The position numbers and the translations under genes were made by a program. A DNA stretch of 64,000 bases from Hymenopellis radicata (lineage: Eukaryota > Basidiomycota > Agaricomycetes > Agaricales > Physalacriaceae): assembly GCA_015501595.1 (NCBI GenBank), contig JADNRX010000022.1:124001-188000 (forward strand), in the 5' to 3' direction. How positions within the stretch are numbered: position 1 is the first letter of the stretch; the number at the start of each line of letters is the position of its first letter. Under the pieces are notes generated by a model. It worked only from the letters and a program-made list of their open reading frames with translations, made no database searches and was not told the DNA's origin. This document shows, in pieces, positions 1 through 11,400 of the stretch.

Positions 1-2557
1 ATAATCTGTGTAGATGGCAGTGGGAGCCGGGCCCAACATCGTACGTCGTACTCACTGTGAATCCTTTCCGTTTCCGTGTTAGACCTGAAGGTCATCTCTT
101 AGGAAATATCTCTATTTTCTCATGGCCCCAATAATGTGACTCTGGAGCACGGTGGGACCTCGAAATTGCGCATGTGTCTGATTGTAGGTCTTCACCCACA
201 GTACTTATCACTGATCTGAACGTAAAGCTCGGATATCGGGCGTTTTCTGTCATCTTTGATGTCATTGACCTTTGTCCGGACTCAGCTCATACCTACTGAA
301 ACGGTTGTTAAACCAGACTTAAAGGCGCCGTCGCCGCGCGAAGGCATTCGATCGGAACCTTGCTCTACCAAAACCTCGTTTTCAACGGGAACATTTTCCT
401 CTAAGGAGACCTTGTGGCTCCGCACGCGCAGAACGGTCACGTTGCATCGTGTACACGCATATCCCTTTGACGTAGTACTGGATCCCATTTTGGACAACGT
501 AGGCCCCACCAGTCATTCATCACCAGAGGATGTCCACGTTATCGACGGATCAAACAAGCTTCACGTAACTTGGGCATTCGTTGGCTCGAAGGTACTAACG
601 CTTTTCAAACGTTGTCGACAACAAAGCAGGCCACTAACGGTCACCGAACCTAGCTATCGCTCTACCTTTGCTGTTTAATCACGGACTATCTGTTGGGAGA
701 CGCGGTAACGGCTTTCGTAACGTCAGGTAACTTCCCACTGTTTGTTCACGCGCCCACCACGAAGTAATTTTTAGAGGATCAACGGCTATCTCCACGTTAA
801 GGCGACCCTCGAGTCTCGCGGGGTCTTGCCATTCCGGTCTAACGAGTGCCTTGGTTATCTGGTGTCCACCCGTCCCCAAGCCTTCATAGCTCAAGCATGA
901 AGACGTGGAGGTGTAGGAGATTTGTGCACTTCTTTTTTTCTGCACCACTAGCGTTTCCGCCTTGACCATCTTACCGATTCAAGGAAGTCCTAGTATATTT
1001 TCCCCACTTCGATTGATGTTTTACATCGTTCTCTATCTCAATAGTGTACAGGACACTGGTTATTTACTTTAACCAGAGTCCTTCTTCTCCACCTGTAACT
1101 CCCCATCGTCTCGTCGCCTAGGCTCGAAGCTTGGGATGCACGATGTTCTTGAATCTAGATAACTAGATCCGAGTACCGCCTCCATCACTAAGCAGTTCCT
1201 CAGAGTCAGTGATATCCACTTACAGACGCCACGAAGACACATAGCACCTTATCTGTTTAGTCTTCGGCCCGTCCGCATATTTTGGGAGTCCTATGTTCTA
1301 TCATTTTTCATCCTGCCTCTCATCGCCCAGTTCAGCTAGGGAAGGGCTTTAAAGCAGGCAATCCGTCTAGATTTGATGCGCCATAGTCTCGGGCAATACT
1401 TACTTCGAACATCCGAGAATACGCCTATTAAATAGTACGTGCCACGTCAGGTGCGACATTGTTTTAGCCAACGCGAAGTATCAGATATATGGAGGTTTTA
1501 TGGGATGTACCTTGATTATCGGTAGGTACTCTTGATTGGACTTTCCGTCTTTCAGCCTTCAAATCCAACATCACAGTGATTGGTGCCATTGCCAGGACAC
1601 GGTCTTGCGAGCCGGGAAGTTGCTGGGACCTCTTGCACATCGGACTTCTCTGGGACTAATATTCAACCCGAAGATAAATTCCAAGAGGAGCGTACGGATC
1701 AAAGCAGGCATTTGGTCGACGTAGACCATTACTATGGGTGTAAACGTTGTTGCGTCGGACGCATATTGCGTTCGAGGCGAAACATGTCTGACGCTCTTGA
1801 CCGGACCCACAAACCTGTTACCTGGAGAGGCTTTGTAAACGACTGAGTTTTCGGACGACGTCGTCATATGGACTAGATGTGTACGACAAAATATTGGACC
1901 TTCGATCCATATTTCGCTTGAAGTGTCCCATCGAAAAGTCGAAGATCTTGGGGAAGGCATACCGGGGCGCTACACGTCCATGCCCCGGAATGTTGTCTGC
2001 AATTGGCGCGCGGTTCACCACAGTCAGGCGTGACAACCCTATCGCACAATTTACAACTTGGTGTCGTGATCGGCCTACGGTTGTCGGGCGCTCTATCGGT
2101 GTACGCCTCGTCCGAGTTGTCCGTCTCCCTTGTCCTTATCCTCTGTCTCTGTTGTATTATGGTCTACTTAACCTTTTCAAGTTGAATGTTATAGCCTTTT
2201 AGGTGGGATCCTTTCTAAATCCTGACGCCCCGGACGTTCAAAACGAACAAAGAGCAGAAAAATCAATGTAGCGCATGCCATCGTGATCTGGTAGAGTCCA
2301 TGTACTGGCAGGATGCTCAAAGTGGCCAACGGAAATGCTCCCAGTAGCCACAAATTCGCATCGTACGCTCACAATACGCTCATTGTCAAGTGCCTCGCAG
2401 GAGTTCGCTTGTTTCCGCCCCAATCACTGGCCACAGAGGCCGATCGATGCCGATGTGCCGACTGCGTCCGCGTAGTTGAGCTGGCCTGGGCCTGATTCCC
2501 ATAACTTCGATAACGTCAAGCTTTAAGTATCCTTGAGAGCGTCCGCTCCTTATCGTC

Positions 2558-3700
2558 ATGTTCTTCAGCTCTACCGCGAACACGGCTACCATTGAGAGAA
2601 AAATCCAACGACTTGCTACCACCGTGGACGTCAAACTCTCACCAGAGGACGCGTATCTCAAGGCAACAGTTACGCGTTCTTTCGTCTTCTGAGAGTTTCT
2701 CTCAAGCCGCATAGCATCTGAAATTGTCTTTTCATCGCCGGGAAGACTCAGATGGACGGCATCAACTGTACTCGAGGTTTATATTTAACGCTCGACTACG
2801 AACTGCATCACTGGTCTTGTCCTGTTAACCTTCGATGATAAACACTGATCATGAGCTCAGTAATATTCAATGAAGCTCACCTTCGAGTCCCAGAGCTTGA
2901 CGTAGAGTTCGCGTCCACTGGAAAGATCCAGACCGTTCCATGACATTCCCTTCAGTCTCAAAGTACGTCTTTCTTGGTGTCGTATGTAAGGTACAATTCA
3001 ATGGCGCATGCAGTTGATTGAATTTGCAAGGGGTACGATACGACTCTTGGTTCACTGCGTGGGCCAATAAACTTCCAGCCGCACGTATCTTGCTTCTCAA
3101 ATTCAACCCTTTCACGTCCTGATATTGCCATGCTAACTGCTCAAACCATCGATGCGGGTGATATTCCCTTCGACAAGCCTTGCTTGCACTGGATGGCTCC
3201 GCGCTCGGCATCGGGTCTGGTATTAGAGGAAGCCTTCGAATGCCGCCTGCCTACTGTTCTAGTAGAGTTTCTACCGGCGGTGTGCAAGGTGCGATGAGTG
3301 TGTTCTTCCGCGAGTATTCAGATACTTACGCATATGATTCGAAGATCCGAATCCCAGTTTTGAGGGATACTATATTGTCATGGGACCTAAGCGAGGTCCT
3401 TGACAGATCTGCGCCTTTTCTGCCACACTATGTGAGGCTTTAGTGCATGTCATATGATTCTTTTAAAGTTTTCTCTGGATCAGGACCCAAGTGGCGCAAC
3501 ATCTTCTTGAAAGAATCCCACGATGTCAAAGTCAAGAATATGGCCAACGCTGTCTTTCTTGTTAGGTCGTACTTAACTTGAACGATTGAAACGAATACGG
3601 CTTCGACGGCATCATCGCACCTGTTCAGGCTAAGTATGCCCCAGCTCCCCCATGGGTGAGCCTGGTATGCACACAAGTAATACAGGTACTCAAAGAAGAA
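2558..3700 (+). pseudogene. Amidase pseudogene, X1 copy
   Basis: The stretch matches, in order, the amidase gene on the minus strand at 21473-23733. It has the same start (MFFS...), the same SEQDAYLKAT-like first exon end, an A-S-E-I-V-like second exon, and the nucleophile region ALDGSALGIGS followed by GSLRMPPAYC. It is dead: frames are broken throughout, the glycine-rich GGSSGG segment upstream of the nucleophile is gone, and parts of the 3' half are deleted. It does keep the phrase encoding EYGFDGIIAPVQ near 3590-3630 in the correct frame, which is useful for judging a one-base insertion in the parental gene. The relic lies in the opposite orientation to its parent. Confidence 0.85.
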
Positions 3701-3774
3701 AACAAGTTGAAGCCGGCCCGTCGGTAGCGCTGGTCAACAAGACCAAACAACTACTTCTTTTCCCTGCACCCACC

Positions 3775-4165
3775 ATGGCTGGATACGACAACTACTATGC
3801 AGGCGCGTCAGGCCATGGCTTTTATGCTGCGCCCGCTTATGCGGCCTTCCCGGACCCTTACTCCGATTCGTATGGAGATCCTCAACCCTCTAAGCCGTAT
3901 TCTGAATTCGAATCTGCTCTAGATTCGAATTACCATTACGACTCCCAATCCCAGCCCTATCACAGCGAGGAATATCCGCCTCAGGATGTATTATACGAGC
4001 CGAACATGGAACGGGAGCCTCCACAGTACAAACGCGGCGGTCGATACCGAAAACGCAAACATGAATTGCGTACGAATCCTCCTCCTCCTCCTCCGCGGGA
4101 TGAGTTTCGCTATTCTCCCAAAAGCCCTCTCACTCCGATTCCCTCGGAGCCATCTCATGAATATG
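3775..4165 (+). pseudogene. Truncated FCP1-like phosphatase 5' fragment
   Basis: It begins at an ATG with a good context (CACCATGG) and encodes the same Tyr/Pro/Ser-rich N-terminus (MAGYDNYY...) as the complete gene at 13034. It stops matching after about 130 codons, before the catalytic domain. Past 4165 its frame runs into out-of-frame transporter sequence and meets a stop at 4276-4278, so any protein would be a 167-residue N-terminal tail with no phosphatase domain. The promoter-proximal region is also duplicated, so it may still be transcribed. Confidence 0.85.
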
Positions 4166-5225
4166 CTGTTCACGACCGCCATGTGCTTCCAGCCCGAATC
4201 CCCTCGATGGTTGGTCGAGCACAAGCAGTACGATCGCGCCGCAAAGACGCTTGCCTTTGTGGCACGAACGACGCCTGATGATCCCGTCGTCCAGCAGACG
4301 TTGCAGGAAATCAAGGCTGACTTTGAAGGGAAGCAGGAGCTTCCCGTCCTTCGTCAGTTTGCTTTGATGGGGGAGTCGCACGCGATCGCTCTCCGGTGCT
4401 TCATCCCATCCCTCGCCATGTTCTGGCAGCAATGGACAGGCACAAACACGATCAACTACTTCAGTCCCCAGATCTTCGCAAGTTTAGGCATTACAGGAAC
4501 CAACTCGGGCCTGTTTGCCACCGCTGAGCCTCATGCACGTCTATATGGACTGCTTCACTCACTCATCGCGGTCACCAGGCATTTACGGCGTCGTCAAGGT
4601 CATATCAGTTGCCCTAGTCCTCGCCTTTGCCGTCGAAGGTCTGGGACGTAAACGATGCCTGATCATCGGTGGACTAGGACAAGCCGCGACCATGCTGTGG
4701 ATCGCTGGCTATAGCGCTATTCATACCTCTGGGACGGTGGTCCCAGCCAGTTACGTGTCCATCGTAGCTGTATACCTATATGCCGTTGCATACTGCATAG
4801 GGTTTGGGCCCCTCCCATGGGTCATCGCCGGTGAAGTCGCGCCCAACCATCTACGAACGGTCTCCCTCTCCATCGCGATTGGCGTCAACTGGCTGTTCTC
4901 CTTCACGATATTTAAACTCACGCCGATAATGCTGAACGATATAAAATACGGAACGTTCCTCGTCTTTGGCATTTGCTGCGTGCTCATGTCCGTATGGGCG
5001 TATGCATTCCTGCCGGAGACGTCAGGCTATTCGCTGGAGCAGATGAAGTATCTCTTCGAGAAGGATGTCATTATCAGGTCTTTACAGGACGCACCTGGCG
5101 GGTGGATATTTTTGGGTGGCAGGCGTGCGGCTACGGTCGAGGAGCTAATGGCGAAAGAAAGTACTGATAGAGATGATATTAGCTACAGAGATGACGACCC
5201 GGTAAAGAAACTAGACACTGTATAA
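4166..5225 (+). pseudogene. 5'-truncated MFS sugar transporter
   Basis: This is the C-terminal half of a sugar-porter family MFS transporter. It starts at the conserved PESPRWL motif after transmembrane helix 6, followed by the central loop (QEIKADFEGKQ-like), QQWTGTN, FxPQIF and GLFAT. After an intron come IYGVVKV, GRKRCLIIGG, the EVAPNHLR-like helix 10-11 region and the C-terminal PETSGYSLEQM motif. All N-terminal helices and the start codon are missing because the sequence is joined to the FCP1-like fragment at 4165. The expected splice donor (ACC G/GTGAGC) reads ACC G/CTGAGC near 4531, so that intron (acceptor at 4578) is probably no longer removed correctly. A weaker GT at 4539 is in phase. 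No functional transporter is expected. Confidence 0.88.
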
Positions 5226-5409
5226 ATACACTGTGTGGAAATGCATAGCTCGCAATGATAATCGTTTATCACGCTTTGTCCAGACGATACACTGAGAAAC
5301 TACTGATAGAGATGATATTAGCTACAGAGACGACGAATCGGTAAAAAAAACTAGACACTGTGTGGAAATGCATAGCTCGCAATGATAATCGTTTATCATG
5401 CTTTGTCCA
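5162..5409. repeat. Direct tandem duplication of the transporter 3' end
   Basis: A block of about 110-120 bases covering the last codons, stop and 3' flank of the transporter relic (from TACTGATAGAGATGATATTA to CTTTGTCCA) occurs at 5162-5282 and again at 5301-5409. Only a few differences separate the copies, including a longer A run in the second. The lower divergence suggests it is younger than the X1/X2 split. Confidence 0.85.
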
Positions 5410-5474
5410 AAAAAAACTGGACCAGGGCGAAAGGATGATTTTGGAGGACGTTCATATGGTACACTGCGAACGGG

Positions 5475-6922
5475 TTAGTGCGCACAGCGCTCGCTGCGCA
5501 GACATACTTTGACTTTGGACCACTCTTCTGCGACGTCGGAGAGTCTGGCAGCGAAATGCTGGCTGCAACTCACGCAATTGATTTTCGCGTGGTAGGGCCG
5601 CATCTGAGCGACAAGAAATTGAGGAGAGAGATCTGAAGAGCTTGTCAGTGTTACTACGGAACAGAGGAGATACTCACACGGAGTAGCATCTCTTTGAACC
5701 ATCGACATGCCTGAATTCCAGAGGTTAACCATATCATCTTGGTCGCTGTCAGTGCATAGAAGCGTCAAAGGATGACCGAGCGGCGGGTCAGTGACGATGA
5801 GCTTGAGAGACTGGAGGCGATCTTGATGAAGTGAGAGCAATCGATTATAATATTCAGGACCTATTTGGTGTTGACATTGGGCGGAGACCGTATCGAGATT
5901 GAGCGACAGAAGATGGCTGGAGGTCTGAACGGCAAGGGCTTCGATTTTGTGGTGTGCAGCAAGCGTAAAGATATCCAGGGGCTGGAGGGGAGTATGTTTA
6001 TAAAGACACTTGTAAAGTAGAGACGACGAACGAATGAAGTCTCCGGGTTGCACGCCGTAGACTATCATTCGTTCAATGGCTCTGGTAAGAAGTGGCAGCT
6101 CCATGGTTGTGCTGTCTTGCTTACGCCCGCCCTCCGACGTAAAGGTGTACATCGGAAAAGCAGCATATATGGCGTCAAGTATGACATACATCACATCAAA
6201 ATCGTCGTCTATCGTGAGAGTGCAATCCATTGACGGAGATAAGAAATTTAAAAGATGATTGAAATGATTGGAGGATGCTGAGGCGAGGACTACTCTGTGA
6301 ACGCGAAAGAAGCCGGAACCGTTGCAACGAAGCCGAAGGTCTGCCGCCGAGGCGCCGCTCATCATCGGTGGAGGTGCCTGTGCAGAAACCTGGGAAGGGC
6401 GGCGCGAGGTGGCAGCAGGAGCGTTCCACGACGTAAGACTATACGAGTATTGGCCAGGAGTGCGATTCGGAGGATGTAGAGGGTTGGTGGACGATTGTCC
6501 AAGAGGCTGCTGCACTTGCCCTTGCCGTGAAATGCTGAAAAAATCTGCAAAATCGGGGTCAGCAAATTCTGCTACATCACCACCAAGCTACATTGGCTCT
6601 CGTCAAAAAAGAGGGACGAAGATTTCTGATTCCGACGTACTATGAAGCCATCGGAAAGACCAGTGGGGGACTCGCCATCCCAATGCCAGACGTTCGAGTT
6701 TTCGATCAGGCGGGAGCGGACATAATCTTGAGGAGAGGCGCTGATGCGGTTCACGCTAGTGCGTTCGGAACGAACCGGACCTAAGAATCGACAGTAAGAC
6801 TTTGGGATACACACCCTCTCAAAGCGCTCACCAATCATATTGGACGGACCAGACGCTTGCAGTCGCAGAGAGATGCGCCTGCTTGCTTCCGACCGAGAGG
6901 TATGCTCTGGGAATGAAGACAT
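5475..6922 (-). CDS. BTB/POZ domain protein
   Basis: Four exons fit with all phases kept: 6922-6832, 6780-6641, 6587-5678 and 5632-5475, giving 432 residues. The introns are 51, 53 and 45 bases. Two are multiples of three without stops and can be missed by frame reading alone. Residues 1-155 are polar and low in complexity. A BTB fold follows at about 157-265 (ADLRLR..., FRVHRVVLASAS, then DVMYVILDAIYA). The C-terminal part has the MRPYHAKINC/CSQHFAARL pattern often seen in Agaricomycete BTB proteins. BTB domains mediate dimerisation or binding to cullin-3; no partner domain is visible here. A GTG at 6515 is not the start. Confidence 0.85.
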
Positions 6923-8479
6923 CTCCTAAAGGTTTGAGCAAGGTCATGACTGGATGTGTAAAAATGCATACGGGTTGAAGATAGAGGATAGGGCGACGAT
7001 GCGCACTAAGAGTCAAAGTACATATCGTGCAGAATATACCAAAAGTGGAAATATCTGGGGGAAACATTTCGCTCACAACCCTCCTGACCCAACAGTGTCT
7101 GGCACCACGGCGTCTGGGGCCATGGTGTGCTGTCACACCAACACACGGCCGTTCCTCAGTGGGGCCTTGTGCCGCTTCTACCTACCCACCCACCTACCAC
7201 CATATCAGCACACATCAACACCGTCAGCCCACTTTCTGCGCTATCGTCGCCTTGGGCGATGTAACTCGGAAAGGACCAGGACTTGCATTAGGATTGCACC
7301 TGCTTGGAGAGACAGTTGCAAGCGTTCTGGACAGCTGGAAGCCCTTCTTGTCGGCCCACGCAAGGCGTCTAGCCGGCTAAGTGTCGCTTTCTAGAGATAG
7401 GTTTCGGCTAGATTATGACTCCAGGCGTCTCTTCTGTTGCAAACCGTACCCGACAACATATGGCAGGACCTCCCTCTGATGTGGAGACAACACCGGAGCT
7501 CCTCTGGTAAATGACATTCCTTCGGATTGTTGATAGAGCCGCTCAAACCTAGCATAGGAAACGATGAAGGAATCACTTCGAGAGAGATTGAAGAAGCCTC
7601 CCTTTGGCCCAAGTCTCGCTTACGAGGTGTCAATTGCAACATCTTGGGATAGCTTGGGACTATTGGCAATCATCACACTTCCTATCTCGCAGCTCACGGC
7701 GGCCACATTCGACGAGTATACTGCTTGCCGATGCTTCCAGAAATGTCAGATATCGCTCCGTCTCCCAGAGCTTCGATCAGAACGTACGTGATTCAGAGTC
7801 GCTGCATATTGGGTGCCGAAGGAATGGTGACAAACGACAAGCAAGGTCGTACCAGCGGCTAGAACCAAAAATTAGTGACTTATAGCACGCCGACCTACAG
7901 GATTCGATTAGGGACGTGGTCTGTTGTTGGAATTTTCATCAGTTTTTGGTGGTTCCGTGGACGCTGGCCGAGCCAAGTGGAGCGAAAAGGTAGTTAGCCG
8001 GGGCACCCGACGTTGATGCGCATGAATACGCTGATACGTTCATCAGCAGGTATCGAAGGGAATCTAGGCCATAAAGCATTGTTCTTCTGCCTCGGTGTAG
8101 GCCCGTCATTTCGTAGGTGCATGGTTGTTTCGGTCGACGTCATGACTGAACACCGTTTCAGGCTTGCGATCATGCCCAAGTTTGTTTGGGTCAAGCAAGT
8201 TTTTTTAACACAGGTCAATTTCGACAAATTGCACTCAGACAATAACTAGGTAATATGCTCACCATTAATCATATAGTCGCGTCTGATTTCAAGTTTTTCA
8301 CGAAGACCTACGCATTCTAGTTGTTTTTTTCTTGGCGGCGAGCCGCACGACTGGTTGGAAACTGTGTTTTTTTCGTTGACGTGCGTGGCTGGACCAACAC
8401 GCAATTCGCAACTTGCGCTCCAACGACCTCGTTGTTTAGAGGCAAACGTAGCAGTCGCCTAGCCGCCGGGGTATCATCA
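6923..8479. other. Intergenic stretch, no recognised gene
   Basis: Open frames on both strands (for example 7027-7380 and 7391-7669) have biased composition and no recognisable domain. The segment separates the BTB gene from X2. I see no repeat shared with the rest of the window. Confidence 0.5.
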
Positions 8480-11400
8480 ATGATCTGTGTAGATGGCAGT
8501 GGGAGCCCAACATCGTACGTCGTACTCAATGTGAATCCTTCCCGTTTCCGTGTTAGACTTGAAGGTCATCTGTTAGGAAATATCTCGTGGCCCCAATAAT
8601 GTGACTCTGGAGCACAGTCGGACCCCGAAATTGGGCATGTGTCTGGACTCTGATTGTGGGTCTCCACCTACAGACTGTTCTGAACCTAAAACTCAGATAT
8701 CGGGCGTTTTCTGTCATCTTTGATGTCATTGACCTTTGCCCGGACTCAACTCAGACCTAGATATTAGACTGAAACGGCTGTCAAACCAGACTTAAAAGGC
8801 GCCGTCGCCGCGTGAAGGCATTCGATCGGAACCTTGCTCTACCAAAACCTCGTTTTCAACAGGAACATCTTCCTCTAAGGAGACCTTGTGGCTCCGCGCG
8901 CGCAGAACGGTCACGTTGCATCGTGTACACGCACATCCCTTTGACGTAGTACTGGATCCCATTTTGGACAACGTAGGCCCCACCAGTCATTCATCACCAG
9001 AGGATGTCCACGTTATCGACGGATCAAACAAGCTTCACGTAACTTGGGCATTCGTTGGCTCGAAGGTGCTAACGCTTTTCAAACGTTGTCGACAACAAAG
9101 CAGGCCTAATGGTCACCGAACTAGTTATCGCTCTACCTTTGCTGTTTAATCACGGACTATCTGTTGGAGACGCGGGTACGGCTTTCGTCACGTCAGGTAA
9201 CTTCCCAACTGTATGTTCACGCGCCCACCACGAAGTAATTTTTAGAGGATCAACGGCTATCTCCACGTTAAGGCGACCCTCGAGTCTCGCGGGGTCTTGC
9301 CATTCCGGTCTAACGAGTGCCTTGGTTATCTGGTGTCCACCCGTCCCCAAGCCTTCATAGCTCAAGCATGAAGAAGTGGAGGTGTAGGAGATTTGTGGAC
9401 TTCTTCTTTTCTGCACCACTAGCGTTTCCGCCTTGACCATCTTACCGATTCAAGGAAGTCCTAGTATATTTTCCCCACTTCGATTGATGTTTTACATCGT
9501 TCTCTATCTCAATAGTGTACAGGACACTGGTTATTTACTTTAACCGGAGTCCCTCTTCTCCACCTGTAACTCCCCATCGTCTCATAGGCTCGAAGCTCAG
9601 GATGCACGATGTCCTTGAATCTAGATAACTATATCCGAGTACCGCCTCCATCACTAAGCAGTTCCTCAAAGTCAGTGATACCCACTTACAGACGCCACGA
9701 AGACACATAGCACCTCATCTGTTTTAGTCTTCGGCCCGTCCGCATATTTTGGGAGTCCTATGAGTCCTATGTTCTATCATTTTTCATCCTGCCTCTCATC
9801 GCTCAGTTCAGCTAGGGAAGGGCTTTAAAACAGGCAATCCGTCTAGATTTGATGCGCCATAGTCTCGGGCAATACTTACTTCGAAAATCCGAGAATACGC
9901 CTATTAAATAGTACGTGCCACGTCAGGTGCGACATTGTTCTGGCCAACCGCGAAGTATCAGATATATGGAGGTTTTATGGGATGTACCTTGATTATCGGT
10001 AGGTACTCCTGACTGGAGTTTCCGTCTTTCACCCTTCAAATGCAACACCACAGTGATTGGTTGGTGATTGGTGCCATTACCAGGACACGGTCTTGCGAGC
10101 CGGGAAGTTGCTGAACCTCTTGCACATCGGACTTCTCTGGGACTAATATTCAACCCGAAGATAAATTCCAAGAGGAGCGTACGGATCAAAACAGGCATTT
10201 GGTCGACGTAGACCATTACTATGGGTGTAAAGGTTGTTGCGTCGGACGCATATTGCGTTCGAGGCGAAACATGTCTGACGCTCTTGACCGGACCCACAAA
10301 CCTGTTACCTGGAGAGGCTTTGTAAACGACTGAGTTTTCGGACGACGTCGTCATATGGACTAGATGTGTACGACAAAATATTGGACCTTCGATCCATATT
10401 TCGCTTGAAGTGTCCCATCGAAAAGTCGAAGATCTTGAGGGAAGGCATACCGGGGCGCTACACGTCCGTGCCCCGGAATGTTGTCTGCAATTGGCGCGCG
10501 GTTCACCACAGTCAGTCATGACAACCCTATGGCACAGTTTACAACTTGGTGTCGTGATCGGCCTACGGTTGTCGGGCGCTCTATCGGTGTACGCCTCGTC
10601 GGAGTTGTCCGTCTCCCTTGTCCTTATCCTGTGTCTCTGTTGTATTATGGTCTGCTTAACCTTTTCAAGTTGAATGTTATAGCCTTTTAGGTAGGATCCT
10701 TTCTAAATCCCGACGCCCCGGACGTTCAAAACGAACAAAGAGCAGAAAAAATCAATGTAGCGCATGCCATCGTGATCTGGTACAGTCCATGTACCGGCAG
10801 GATGCTCAAAGTGGCCAACGGCAATGCTCCCAGTGGCTACAAATTCGCATCGTACGCTCAAGTGCCTTGACAGGAGTTCTTTCCGCCCCAATCACTGGCC
10901 ACAGTGGCCGATCGATGCCGATGTGCCGACTGCGTAGTTCAGCTGGCCTGGGCCCTGTTTCCTGGTGATTCCCGTAACTTCGATAACATTAAGCTTTAAG
11001 TATTCTGTGAGAGCGCATGAGAGCGTCCGCTCCTTACCGTCATGTTCTTCGGCTCTACCGGGAACAAGGCTACCCTTGACAGAAAAATCCAACAAAGAAG
11101 CAAAAGACTTGCTGCCGTGGACGTCAAAAGGCTCTCACCAGAGCAGGACGCGTATCTCAAGGCCACGGTTACGCGTTCTTTCCTCTTCTGAGTTGAGATT
11201 ATCGCTCAAGCCGCATAGCATCTGAAATTGTCTTTTAATCGCCGGGACGACTCAGATGGCCGAGGTTTATTTTTAACGCTGGAGACTACGAACTGTATCA
11301 CTGGTCTTGTCCTGTTAACCTTCGATGATAAACACTGATCATGAGCTCAGTAATGTTCAATGAAGCTCACCTTCGAGTCCCAGAGCTTGACGTAGAGTTC

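Larger units (their letters stand above)
1..4165. repeat. Segmental duplication copy X1
   Basis: Nearly the same sequence recurs at 8480-13429, with scattered substitutions and small indels. The copy probably starts left of the window. In order it holds an unassigned 2.5 kb leader, a plus-strand amidase pseudogene and the first 390 bases of an FCP1-like phosphatase gene. Compared with X2 it lacks about 240 bases and about 550 bases from the 3' half of the amidase relic. Identity to X2 stops sharply after position 4165, where a sugar-transporter fragment begins. In 1-2550 I recognise no protein; small open frames shared with X2 (minus strand 679-969 and 1571-1960)match nothing I know. Confidence 0.9.

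Noticed and set aside
1640..1720. Similarity of the X1 leader (ATTCAACCCGAAGATAAATTC) to the kinase first exon at 26205
   Set aside because: Only about 20 bases agree loosely and nothing downstream matches; probably chance.
3652..3774. Longer N-terminus for the FCP1-like fragment starting at 3652
   Set aside because: It starts with GTG and the extra sequence is amidase relic; the ATG at 3775 has the proper context and matches the complete gene.
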